A stretch of 64,000 nucleotides of DNA from positions 1,612,001 to 1,676,000 of the forward strand of contig CAUJLY010000002.1 of the NCBI GenBank assembly GCA_963281155.1, in the 5' to 3' direction. The stretch's first letter is position 1. The number at the start of each line of letters is the position of its first letter. Source of the DNA: Rhabditophanes sp. KR3021. Its lineage: Eukaryota; Nematoda; Chromadorea; Rhabditida; Alloionematidae. The notes below the pieces were generated by a model, which saw nothing but the letters and a program-made list of their open reading frames with translations, searched no databases and was not told the origin of the DNA. The translations under genes and the position numbers were made by a program. Below, one piece after another: positions 46,376 to 61,371 of the stretch.

Positions 46376-47025
46376 ATGCAAAGTGAATTATCAAATGTAC
46401 TTTCTAAATTAAAGAAAGTTGAAACAAGGATAACAAAAGAAAATGGAGATGTCTTCTTAGAGGTTCGTAACAACGATTCATTTAATGAAACTCTAAGCAA
46501 TAAACAAAGTTATGGATATGTTGTCGACACTAAACCCGACTTGCAAATAGCTCAAGTTTGCGACAATATTTTTGTGGGGTAACATTCAATGCATTCTTTC
46601 ATTTAATTGCTTATTCTTATAGAAGTCAAGATGTTGCTGGAGATTTGTCAATTTTACAAAAGCATCATATAACTAACATTATAAACGTATCATATGATGT
46701 GATGAGCTTCTTTCCAGAACAATTTCGTTACCTCAAGATTTCCATTTTTGATCGAGAAGATGAGCAATTGGGTCAATATATTGAGCAAGTCAACGAATAC
46801 ATCTTTAATGAGCTAGATATAAATAAAAAAGCCAAATTCTTTTTCCATTGCTCTGCCGGAATTTCGAGAGCCCCATCATTCGTAGCAGCTTATTTAATAT
46901 TGTGTCAAAATTATACCTTTGCTGATGCCCTCCACTCAATCAAAAAGGCAAGAACAAACGCTAAGCCGAATGCGAGTTTCATTGAACAACTTACCAAGTT
47001 AAAACCTGGGTCCAGAAATACTTAA
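46376..47025 (+). CDS. Dual-specificity phosphatase, DUSP19-like
   Basis: Exons 46376-46578 and 46623-47025 (44-nt intron) give 201 residues. The N-terminal 65 residues match DUSP19 in layout (LKKVETRITKENGDVFLE, then YGYVVDTKPDLQIAQV). The catalytic domain has NIFVGSQDVAGDL, TNIINVSYDV, the general-acid loop Asp (ISIFDREDEQ) and the active site HCSAGISRAPSF with Cys, Arg and the AP variant typical of DUSPs. KARTNAKPNASFIEQL at the end is also conserved. Known of DUSP19: it interacts with and regulates JNK-pathway kinases. AATAACAG six nt before the ATG is a candidate trans-splice acceptor. Length and residues indicate an active enzyme. Confidence 0.93.
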
Positions 47026-49817
47026 TTAAGTGGTTACATCTTTCCCACTATCTAATATATAAATAATATATCTTAGATGATAAGCTGTACTGATGTGCGT
47101 CATTGCAGAGCACATTATATTCATATTTTTGGAAGTATATAAATTTAATAATAACTCTTTTATACTTCTCTTTTTTTTCTACTGATTCATGCTGTAACAT
47201 GCCCGTTGATTATTTTATTTATACTTAAATAATTATTTCTAGACCCACACATACCACAACCAACTTTACAACACATAAAATAAATAAAAAAATATGAGTT
47301 AATTCAAGCCTTGTATCTCAAATATTTACTTTTAGCGTAAATTATTATGATTGTCATATATTCATTATCCAGTGATTTGTTTATTTTGCATAAAAAAGAG
47401 TTTGTCGTTTTTTTGTATCAAGTAAAAGTAGTAGTTTATCCTCCATCCGTTCTTTTTTATTTCATTTTATGAGTAAAATGTCAATTACATATAAGTGTAT
47501 ATCCTTAGTACAACATATTTGTGAGTATATTTAGATATTTAACCCTCATGCTATATTTGATTTTATGTGGCTAAAAAAGACGTCATAAAAAGAGGTCCAG
47601 TGTTGGAAGTAATTAAAAATGGTGAGTTCGTCTTTAAGTTACACCCACTGAGAGTGAAATGTAGTTATTATGGGTATTAATACAATTAAAGAGTAGCTAA
47701 ATCCTTTTCTTTTTCCCTTAGAAAAATACTTCCCTCGAAAATATGCCTAATCTTTTTATGAACCATTTTTATAAATGACTACTTCAATTAACATAAAATT
47801 AAGCTGCTTCCAATTGATTAGTCTATTTTTTTACTACAAAAATTGTATTTGAACAAAACTTCAATTTAGACATCTTTTGTCAATTAACCGAACACAATCA
47901 ACAACACACATTTTACATCTACATATCTCTTCCTCCACAAGCACTAATTCTTTAGTCCACTTTAATTATTTCCTTTTTTTGTTAGCAATTAAATTGCATT
48001 TAAATATAAATAAATGATCGTTTTGTCTTTTTGAAAATACTTTATCTACACCACACCAAAACATCCTCTTTAACTATAAATATAACTTTAAAACTCTACA
48101 ACCAATTTCATTTTTATCTCTCTCTTATTTAACAACTTTTTATGGATCTGTATTTGTTTGCATTGTTTTAAGGATTTATCATTATCATTTAAGAACCTTA
48201 TTATTATTTGTTCTATTTTTGGAACATATCGTTAACATTTTACTACTTAAGAAACTTCTTGTTATTTAAGAAACTATATTATTGTGTGACTCTATTAATC
48301 GTAAAAAGTAATTTTATTATCTAACCTTATTGAAAGATTAATTAAGACTACTAATCACTTAATTTAATCAACCCAGAATATTTTTTACCAAAAAAGATGT
48401 GTTATCAATCTAAAAATGGAATTTTAATTTGAACAAATTATAAAATGAATGCATACTTTGTCCTTCAAATTTGTTTTTTGTTGACTTTTTTGTGATTGAG
48501 CGAAATATTAAGACAATTTCAGTTGACGCAACATTTTGAACATCATTTTTGTTTGTAATTAAAGAGTCAAGACAAAAAATGATCTGGCTATAAGTAGTTG
48601 TTGAGCTTTCTTTTTATAGCACAAAAAAAGATGCAGTACATTTGGGATATCGGTATATATTTGATGAATATATATCTATTTTGTAGAAATGTGAACATGT
48701 ACATTCATTTTTTCCTCTTTTCACACAATCACACTATCGTATTAAAATTTATCTTTCTATTGATCAATTGTTACCTTTTTTCGTGCCTTAACTACTTCCT
48801 CCAGAACATTATTTTAAACATTATTTTAGACATCATTTAAAGCATTCTTTTTAAAATTAGGTATTTAAAGCATTACTTTTAAAATTAGGTATTTAAAGCG
48901 CTATTTTTAAAATGAATTATTTAAAACATTGTCTTACACACTAATTTAGAGCAATAAATGTTATGTGTAGTATCATCAGCAAATGAGACCTCTTGATTTT
49001 GAGAATACGACACGTAAATATAATAAAATATTTGTTTGTAGTTTATAAAAAAGTCACACTCAAAATGTAAAATCTCTTAATGCCATTTTTGATACCTGCA
49101 CGTGATATTCTGAATGAAAAAGAATCAAAATCAACTGATTTTTTCAATTACTTAAATAATTTTTTGCAAGTCACTTAACTTTTTCTTCACCTAAAGATTA
49201 GTGCGTCATCTCAAAGAAGAGACCAGGAAGTAGGGAGGTTTACATTTGTATATATATTTGTTAGCACCGCATGGCTCTTGTGCCGAATCATCCTTACCCA
49301 CCTTGAACCTTGTAAAAGTTAAGAGCACCACCAACCAATATCTCTACAGAAAAATAAGTGTACATTTGATTGAAAGATATGACATTATCAAGGCTGTGTG
49401 ACTGTGTGATTTGTCCTGAAAGCGAGAGTGTCTATGTTGTAACAAAATATAGATATATGTGTATACAATCTTCAAGTAAAAGATATATAGCTACTTATAA
49501 TATATATAATAAAATTATATACATATCATTTGTCAAGATGTAAAATCTTTTTGACTTAGAAAAGAGGATCTTATAGGATGGTGTGGTGTAGTAGAGGGGA
49601 AAGTTATATTGGATGTGTGTATACTTTTAACTTCACAGATATGATTATTAATAGAGATTAATTAAAGCAGCATCTAGTAATGACAGCTTTTTGTAAAGGT
49701 TCTGAGATTGTTTTTGAGTGTTGACAACTTTTAAATGATAACTTTCTAACGTGATAATCTTTTGCCGTGAAACGACATTATAATAAATCTAGTATATTTG
49801 CTTTTTAGATCAATGCA
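47026..49817. other. Gene-poor AT-rich region
   Basis: 2.8 kb with no supported gene. It contains T-rich and TA-rich low-complexity stretches and the minisatellite at 48832-48931. Confidence 0.4.
48832..48931. repeat. Minisatellite, ~28-nt unit, about 3.5 copies
   Basis: The unit is close to ATTTAAAGCATTACTTTT followed by AAAATTAGGT. Two central copies are nearly identical; the outer copies are diverged. Confidence 0.75.
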
Positions 49818-53190
<3,373 letters not shown>

Positions 53191-53332
53191 TTAAAGGGTA
53201 GACAAAATTATATTATAATAATTACGAAATATGTATATAAGAATATTTAATTGGACAATAAATGTGTTTTACACGTGTATACTTAAATTTTTCGTTTTAT
53301 AAATGAATCTTTTCTGACATCTACATTTAAAA

Positions 53333-53890
53333 ATGTTGTTCCGGGTTTTATTTTTCTGGGTACTACACCGGAAACATTGCTTGAGCTTTAATGATGAAAG
53401 CGGCGAAGAATCTCACCACAATCCATACAAGAACATGGTCATCCACACGTATGCTCAAGTCCGTCAAAACATTGAATGGAATGTGTCTGATCATTGTACC
53501 TTTGTCTACCGGACTAATGGGTACTTCATGGGCAGAATCTACTTTCTTCCTGGCAAAAAGACACATCTCTTCTCAAAGATGCTAAACATCGCATCAGAAA
53601 AGCGGATTGCCTCGAATGTTGTTCTTGGATTGGATAGAGTACTGCGGATTAGACCAGTATCTATTATGGACTTTGGGGTTTACACTACTGTGATGAACGA
53701 TCGTGTTTTTCCAAATGGATCTTATGGACCGGGAGTTGTTTTGATTATTAAGAAGTCTGAACGGATCGACAAAACTTTTGAAGGAGATAAAAGTACGATG
53801 AAGTTGGATTTGGTGGAGAGCAATTTGTTCAATGTTCAAGAAAACCATGGTCTGCAACGTTCGCTTTCTACGAAAGAAGAATTGCGTTTT
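53333..53890 (+). CDS. Small protein with N-terminal hydrophobic segment, unrecognised
   Basis: A single open frame of 187 residues. The first 19 residues (MLFRVLFFWVLHRKHCLSF) look like a signal peptide or anchor. The body has beta-strand-like alternation (CTFVYRTNGYFMGRIYFL, LRIRPVSIMDFGVYTTVM). The DFGVYT phrase recalls the D-x-G-x-Y motif of Ig folds, but the paired Cys are missing, so an Ig domain is only a guess. The C-terminal 40 residues are charged. It lies 140 nt after the kinase gene on the same strand. Confidence 0.55.
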
Positions 53891-54076
53891 TCCTAATTGG
53901 GGATAGTTTATATGAATGGTGTAAATAATAGTGTTGTCCTATTAAAATGTGTATAAACCCAATGTCGAAGTAGTCATTTACTACATGGGTTTTATTCAAA
54001 TTTGTTTGTGGTAATATAGTATCCAAATGTACATTATAATGTTTATGCAATTTAATTTAATACAACAAAAGCATAA

Positions 54077-54489
54077 TTAACAACTGATAGACGATTTTCT
54101 AAAAGCTAATAAATATTCTAAATCTGTGTCTGATATTAATGTACTTGCAATTCTTCTCTTTATTTCCTTTTTATCTTCTTCAATTAATTGTAAATCCTTC
54201 CTACGTGACTTCAAAATGTCTGGTTTGACTTGTTTCGTTTGTGGAGGAATCCAGAGTTTAAATTTTTTTTTGCTTTTGTCCAATAGGTAGAATCCTGTAC
54301 CTACTTTGAATGGTTTTAGCTTGGAAACATTTTTATCGAATGTTATTTGTCTAAAAATGAAGTTATTTGTGCTAATTTTATTGAAACATACCCTTCAATC
54401 AAGTCAAATGTTTCTTTTTCAAGTTTAGGATCAGCCACAAATTCGTCCTCACTTGAAGATTCCTTATTTTGCTCTGAATCCGAAGACAT
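54077..54489 (-). CDS. Small acidic/basic protein, unrecognised
   Basis: Exons 54489-54392 and 54350-54077 (41-nt intron) give 123 residues. The N-terminus is acidic and Ser-rich (SSDSEQNKESSSEDEF). The middle has a short conserved-looking core (FKVGTGFYLLDKSKKKFKLW), and the C-terminal half is a charged helix (LIEEDKKEIKRRIAS). Layout and the divergent pairing with DDX54 (153 nt between starts) hint at a nuclear or nucleolar protein, but I know of no match. Confidence 0.65.
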
Positions 54490-54642
54490 TTTGTAGCAAT
54501 TCAATTTAAAATAGCTACTGCACGCCGTCTAAACACAAATCTCGTAGACTCTCGCCACGACAACTTGTGGAAAGTAGCATCTACAGCAGCAACATTTAAA
54601 AGTTTAAAAAGCTTTAATATTATCACATAAGTCGGTTTCAAG
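54490..54642. promoter_or_regulatory. Short divergent intergenic promoter region
   Basis: Only 153 nt separate the two start codons of the leftward small gene and rightward DDX54, so the regulatory sequences must overlap. It contains relatively GC-rich DNA (CGTAGACTCTCGCCACGAC) for this window. Confidence 0.5.
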
Positions 54643-57235
54643 ATGGGTGATTTTTCAGAAGACGAAGCTGAAATAAATTATGAAAAATTTAATACCGATG
54701 CCAATAGGAAGAACAAAAAATCAGGAGGATGGCAGATGATGGGTATGTTTTGTTGTTACTAACTTTGTTTTTACTTAATTCGTTCTAGGGCTGGATTATG
54801 CTGTGCACAAAGCTATTGACAAGAAAGGATTCAAGCAACCAACGCCAATCCAAAGAAAGGCTATTCCTCCAATTTTAGATGGGCGTGATGTTGTTGCAAT
54901 GTCAAGAACTGGGTCCGGCAAGACAGCGGCATTCGTTATTCCGATGCTGCAAAAGCTGAAGATGCGTAATCCGACTGGGACCCGAGCCGTCTTAATTTCA
55001 CCTACTCGTGAATTGGCTCTACAGACATTTCATGTCGTCAAAGAATTGGGCCGTTTTACTGGACTTCAGGCAGCATACATCGTTGGCGGAGAAAGTTTGA
55101 ATGAAAATTTTAGTTCCCTTCATCAAACTCCTGACATTTTGGTTGCGACTCCGGGAAGATTAGCTCACGTTGCTGTTGAGATGGAATTGAAGTTAGATTT
55201 TGTGGAATACTTGGTATTTGATGAAGCTGATCGTTTGTTCGAAATGGGGTTCGCCGATCAAGTCAATGAAATTGTTAGAAGATGTCCTGATGCAAGGCAA
55301 ACTATGCTCTTCTCAGCTACTCTACCCAAGATGATAGTAGATTTTGCCAAAGCTGGTCTTACTGACCCATGTCTGGTCCGATTAGATGTTGACAACAAAA
55401 TCAGTGACAAATTGTCGATGATTTTCTTGTTATGTAGAGCCACTGAAAAAATGAATACTCTCCTCTATTTGATAAGAGAGTTCATTTCAAGGAAAGAGCA
55501 AACAGTTGTCTTTTGTGCTACCATGAAACATGTAGAGTATGTGGTTGCCATTTTGGAGCATGCTCATATCAGCTGCACTCACCTTTACTCTCAACTAGAC
55601 GCTGGAGCAAGGAAGCTAAATATCGAAAGATTCAGAGATCGCAAGGCCAATATCTTGGTGGTTACTGATATTGCTGCTAGAGGAGTGGACATCCCATTGT
55701 TGGACAATTGCATTAACCTCCATTTTCCCGCCAAAGCCAAGCTATTCATCCACAGAGTCGGAAGAGTCGCTAGGGCTGGAAAAGCAGGGAGAGCGTTCAG
55801 TTTAGTGGCGCCAGATGAGATGCCTTATCTCGTTGATTTGCATCTTTTCTTGGGGGGTGCTTGTAAATTCGCCAAAGATAGTGATACTTATGATATTTCT
55901 AATCATCTCATTGGAACAATCCCCAAAAGAATCGTGCATCTGGACACTGATTTCATCAAGAACGCTCACGAAAATCTTGAAATCTCAGACGTTGCCTTTA
56001 AAGCTGAGAATGCCATGAAGAAATACAATGTTACCAGGCCACAAGCATCAGCTGAATCCAACAGAAGAATCAAGAGTGAAATGAAGAATGTCTTCGAGAC
56101 TACATCTACTCATCCTCTTCTCCGAAATAGGATGGATGACGATCCCGGGACTGTTAATGTTTTGAAGCAATTGGGTGAATTTAGACCAAGAGCTACTATT
56201 TTTGAGGTTAGATGTAATAATAGCAAGGAGTCTGTTGATGTTATGAAGAACAAGAGGAAGATGCATGATGAAATAATCAAAGAGAGAAAGAAGATTAATC
56301 TAAAGAGAAAGATCGACGAGGCCGAGAAGGCAGTTGTTGAGGATGGTTTTCAGCGACAACTCAAGGCCAAAGCCGAGACTACACTTACAACTGTTGATGA
56401 TGACGGTGTCACCGTTGAAGCGGCTTTCACAGACATTCCACTCGCTCCAGGACCAATGGCCAAAAAGAAGAAAGAAGAAAAGAAGGTTGATATGTATGTG
56501 AATGCTATTGCATCAGACCATTATGCTGAAAAGCAACTGGCCGTTGACAAGTCTTTCGATTCCCTAGCCAAAGACTCTCAAATGGATATCACGGCAGACG
56601 ACACTCAACACATGCATCTCCAATCAAAGAAACAAGTTTGGGATAGGAAGAAGAAAAAGTATGTATCGGCTGGTGGAAATGACGATCCTAAAAACAAAAA
56701 GGTTCGTGCTGAAGATGGGCATTGGGTTAAGGCTTCCTACAAATCTGGGATCTACAAAGATTGGGTTTCGAAGCAAAAGATCGGCTTTGGAAAACAAAAT
56801 GAAGAAGGAGGTATGGCTAGCTCTGGAAGGAAATTCCAAGCTCAAGCCGGATCAAAAGTGGGAGAAGGAGCAGAAAGAAATGAACTTAAGTCGACTGCTC
56901 AAATCGTCAAATCCAGACGTACCAAGGAGAAAGCTAAGGCATTCCAAGAAGATCGTAGACACAAGAATGTCAAGGGCAGAGAAGCTCATGTCAAGAAAAA
57001 GTATACCAAAAACTTTGGCGACGAACCTTCCCAAAGAAGGGGAGGCGGAGGGTTCAAATCCAAAGCTAAGTCCAAGGAAACTCGAGGAATGGCTGGAGCT
57101 AAAGGTTCTAAGAAGAATAAGGCTGACATGCGTAGAGGTAAACCTGATGCCCGTTCGAAACCTCCTCCTCGTGGAGGCAAGGGTAAATTTGGTAATGGCA
57201 AGACTGTTAATGTCAAAAACAAGGGCAGAAAATGA
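54643..57235 (+). CDS. DDX54: DEAD-box RNA helicase DDX54 / DBP10
   Basis: Exons 54643-54742 and 54789-57235 (46-nt intron) give 848 residues, close to human DDX54 (881). Q-motif GFKQPTPIQ, motif I AMSRTGSGKT, Ia PTRELAL, Ib TPGR, II DEADRLFEMGF, III SAT, IV VVFCATMKH, V VVTDIAARGVDIP and VI HRVGRVARAG are all present. The C-terminal DBP10CT-type region has KKQVWDRKKKKYVSA and VKASYKSGIYKDW, and the protein ends in a long Lys/Arg/Gly-rich tail (SKPPPRGGKGKFGNGK). Known role: nucleolar helicase for 60S subunit assembly. No missing catalytic residue is seen. Codon use is more GC-rich than the flanks. Confidence 0.96.
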
Positions 57236-58290
57236 GAAAAAAATTAATTGTTACTGTTATATTTTCTTTTTAATTGTTGTTAAATTTTCTAATAAATCAA
57301 AATACAAAGCTTCTCCATTCTCTTTAATTTGTCAACACATTCAAATCATTACCTAAAAAACTTTTTATGCTCTAACTACATTATACATTAACATGTTATT
57401 TGAAGCACTATTCTCTATCATGATACTAATATTTATTTGTAAAAAAGTTAATATTATATATCGAATTAAAAAGACCGCTGCTGATCATGTCACGATACAT
57501 TCATTTTAAAAGTTTAACGTTAACTGTAATTATAGGGAAATATATTATGCAATCTTTTTTATATCTTTTAAAAATTGTCGGCAACGGGTAGCTTGGTGTG
57601 GTTGGTTTCTATTTTTAAATTACATCGTTTATTTTTTGATTAATCTTTGTCTTATAAACATTATTTTACCTTAACTTTTTTCGGTGTAAGTGGAAATAAA
57701 ACTATATAAGACGCTTATCATAAAGAATATACGTTGTGGTTGAATTTATTACTTTGGTTGTTGGTGTATTGTGCTAGTCCTATTTTAATATATTGTATTG
57801 AGTAATAAATTCCTGACCATTAAACTAGAAACAATGGCTGTTGTTAAAGAACTTCCAACTCATCGTTTAATAAAGTTTGTCCCACATGATAGCCGTGCGA
57901 GTTAATGCATGGCCCATTCCGTGTATTAATTTACATAGTCGGGGTTATTAATTTGGACAGTTTATGATTTTAAATTGGTTATTTTGTGATTTTAATTTGG
58001 GTATTTTGTGATATTAACAATGCTACTTATTTTGATACATATTAAAAGTCATTTTATCATTTCACATCAATTATTTTGCCATTCTACTATTTTTATCTGT
58101 TATGTCAGAGTAAACTTCCTATTTTTAGAAGAAATTACTAAATATTTATAGCGAAGATGTTTTTTTGTCAAAAGTTACTATTCAGATTAGATCTATTATT
58201 CTATTTATATTCGAGATTATACTGCGTTTATTTTATATTTTTAACTACGCAAATCTATTTATAACAGTTTATTTATAGGAAAAGTAAATT
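57236..58290. other. Intergenic AT-rich region
   Basis: No supported gene. A 23-codon ORF at 57835-57906 starts with a good context (AAACAATGGCTG) but stops early. Confidence 0.35.
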
Positions 58291-60029
58291 ATGAAAAGAT
58301 CAATAAATGACGCTGGAGAAGGCCAACCACCCAAAAGAAAGTCCTCTATTCAACCGAAAGATGAACCTCTGAAGCAAGGTCTTTATCTAAGCAAAGTAAT
58401 ATCTAAAAGCATTGCACGCCAGCCAGGATGTCTTTCAATGAGAGATGTAGTGAAAAAGATCCGGCCAGTCAAAACAATTTTCTTCACTTTTCAATGGGAA
58501 GTGGCATTTGTCAAAGACATGTTTGCCGATGTGCCAAATGGCTTGGATGATATCTCAGTCGTTGAAGGTATTGTAGAATTAGTTTCAACCTAACGATTTT
58601 GATTACATTTCAGGTATTCCAGAAAGTTTGGTACGGAATACACCCGGCGGAATTACAGCACCGCCTCAGTTACCACAAGTTAAACATGTAATAATTCCGA
58701 TGAAGGCTTACGCCAGTCATCACTGCAAACTTAATGTATTCCTTGACGCAAAAAATGTACTTCATCTGATCATAGCAACAGGTAATTTATGAACAATTGG
58801 TAATTGTTAAAACTTATTCCTAAAAAAGTAGTATAAGACCTAGACTAACGGTTTATTATATTAAAGGATGCTTATAAATACAATGTGATTTAAATATAGT
58901 AATGATGAATATGTAAAGCCATAAAACTGGAAAAGATAACACATCATTTTGTTAAAGCAAATTTTTTTAGTATATAGTTTCCTTTTACATTTGCATACAA
59001 TGTTAATTACTCATTAAAATGGAGCTAAAAAACGATACAAACTAATTAGATGTTATTCATCTATCTTTATTTCCGCAGTCATAAAACTTTTACATTTGCA
59101 GGAAATTTATATTCCGAAGAGTGGGATAATTTTACTCAGCTTTTCTACTATTGCAACTCGGAGGTAAAAGAAACCAACACGGTCCAAGAGAATGACCATT
59201 TTATCCACGACCTAGACACTTACTTGACGAATGCTTATAGAAACATCTACAAATACGAAGAGATCATTCTTCCATGGATTAAGCTACTTAGAAAAACGAA
59301 TTTTACTCACATCAAGGACAGGCTAGTGTTTTCGATTCCAGGTACAAAGAATGATTTTGCAATGTCAAATATGGGGACTGCCTTGGTTTCTAGGTATCTT
59401 GAAGAGAATGGAAACCCAAAGATCGACAGATTAATAGCTCAAGTTAGTTCAATAGGAAGTTTAGGTGGAACGCCTGGCGACTGGTTGACACCCCATTTTG
59501 TTAAGAATATGACTAATGGGCAGATGACAAACTTGGAAAGTGAGTTTTTTAAGCGTGTACACCATCATACGATTTTTCAGATTTTTCAATCATTTACCCC
59601 TCAGTTGACGATGTAAGGGAGTTTGTTGGTGGCTACAAGTCAAGCTTTATTCTACCATACAGTGACTCCATCCATTCCAAGCAAACATATATTGTACCAC
59701 TTCTGTGTCGCTGGAAGGCAGATAAAATCAAGAGATCTAGACATGGACCTCATGTCAAGAGTTACACAGCCCTTGATCCAGAAGGCTCGCCAATTTACCA
59801 ATACATAGGCTCGCATAACCTGAGCAAAGCAGCTTGGGGCTACAAAAGGGGTAGAGCTTGGTTTATGCTCAACTTCGAATTAGGAATCCTTGTCATGGAC
59901 AAGTCACGAATGTTGATTAATCATGATTTACCAGTAACTCCCTATCAAATTAACGACATTCCTTGGAGACGTGACATGGAATGGCTTGAAAAGGATTGTA
60001 CCGGAAATGTGTATAGTTTCGGGGATTAA
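58291..60029 (+). CDS. TDP1: Tyrosyl-DNA phosphodiesterase 1
   Basis: Exons 58291-58567, 58614-58781, 59102-59539 and 59581-60029 give 443 residues. The basic N-terminus (PPKRKSS) could be a nuclear signal. The two HKN catalytic motifs are present: the first as ASHHCKLNVFLD with ATGNLYSEEW (His, Lys and Asn), the second as HGPHVKSYTALD with GSHNLSKAAWG. YPSVDDVREFVGGY and IDKLIAQVSSIGSLG-type blocks also match TDP1. Known role: it cleaves the bond between topoisomerase I tyrosine and the 3' end of DNA. It is shorter than human TDP1 (608) mainly because the N-terminal disordered region is reduced. Intron 2 (320 nt) is long for this genome. Confidence 0.93.
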
Positions 60030-60169
60030 GTTAATCAAACACAACTCTTAACAAAAAATCCCATATCCAAACAACCAATAACCACATGTTTTTCAATATA
60101 AAAGTATTTTATTATGATGTAATAGTTAGAATTAATTTGTACATATTTTTAAGAAATAGAAAAATAAAA

Positions 60170-60285
60170 GAGAATTGTGTAAAATAATAACGAAGAGAAT
60201 TTGTGTAAATAATAAAAGAGAAAGATGTTTATCAAAGAGAATAGTATAAAATAATGACGAAGAGAATTGTAAAATATTAAGTTTG
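60170..60285. repeat. Short imperfect duplication in the TDP1-globin spacer
   Basis: AAAATAATAACGAAGAGAAT near 60182 and AAAATAATGACGAAGAGAAT near 60248 are near-identical, about 66 nt apart, in the spacer between the convergent TDP1 and globin genes. Confidence 0.6.
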
Positions 60286-60303
60286 TGCAAAAGTGGGTGA
60301 TCA

Positions 60304-61371
60304 TTAATAAACTATATTAGGACTAAGAAATTGATTTTCGCCATTTAATTGCCTCCCCTCAAATTGACGTGGATCCACCGGTGATGGAGATGAGTTTACA
60401 TCTTCGGATGATGAAATAGTCCCGGGCGACACAGATCTTCTTGAATTTTGTGAGTCTTGTCTTTGGTAATGAATATTTTCTTGCGAAGTTTGATCAACCG
60501 AAAGCTTAGCCTTAGTATTGGACATTCTTCTATTTTTTCTTAATTCCGAATAGTAACCATCCCTGACGGAGGAAAACATATAGGAAGTAATTGCAGACCT
60601 AATAAAGTAATTATTAACCAATAAAAACGATTAAACATACCAAGCATTTAAATTTTCATTAGATGAATGAACAGCTGCATCCAAAAACATACCTGAAACA
60701 TGATTCAAATTAGTTTTAGGCCAAAAAAATGAATAATTTCATTTCAATAATAAAATTGAAATCAAACAAATTAGAAACACTAATGTTCTATCATTACAAA
60801 ACATACATTCTTGGGTGATGCAGTTGGCGGTTAAGGCGAAGTAATCCGGCCTGAATCCATTGCTTCTATATTGAACAAATTTAGCTCCAAAATCTTCAGA
60901 TACAGTTTGGATGACTTCCGCATCATTTAAATTGTTTACAACTGTCAATAAAGTCTTTCTTAAACTATCAGCCAACTCGGCTTTTTCTTTCTTGGTATGT
61001 TGATCAAAGTAAAATTTATATTCAAAGTGCTTTTCTGACATCCTTCTAAATATTCTTTCTCCTAAATCTTCTTTTGCATTGTCGATACAATATTTAACAA
61101 TTGTTCGTTGTAATGATGTCAAAGCAGGCTTGGCTTTGATGGTTCCTCCATCCGAGGCAATGGATGTTTTGCCTGCAACTGAGCTTCTCCTGCCCCCGGC
61201 AAGCGATTGTTTTCGATCGGCGATTGGTTTGATGGAGGCCGCTGATGACTTTTTTCTCGAGGACAGAGCCTTTTCTTGAACAGTCATTTGTCTAGATGAT
61301 GTTGTGGTTTTTCTCTCATTAGGAGGAAGGTTGCCACTACCTTCAGCTGATGAAGATTTAGCATTTCCCAT
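60304..61371 (-). CDS. Globin-fold protein, N-myristoylation motif, no proximal His
   Basis: Exons 61371-60807, 60692-60641 and 60598-60304 give 303 residues. The start Met (61371) is followed by GNAKSSSAE, a consensus N-myristoylation site; an ATG four codons earlier would hide it. A Ser/Lys/Arg-rich extension covers about 1-85. The globin domain is about 88-215: LTSLQRTIVKYCIDNAKEDL (A helix), ERIFRRMSEKHFEYKFYF (B-C), and F helix VSEDFGAKFVQYRSNGF. Here Phe occupies the place of the proximal His (usual pattern LGxxH). The G-H helices follow. The tail is Ser/Pro-rich. Known: nematodes have many neuronal, membrane-tethered globins. Lack of the ligand suggests altered or no heme binding. Confidence 0.85.

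Noticed and set aside
57835..57906. 23-codon ORF with good start context
   Set aside because: Too short, and no downstream exon was identified.
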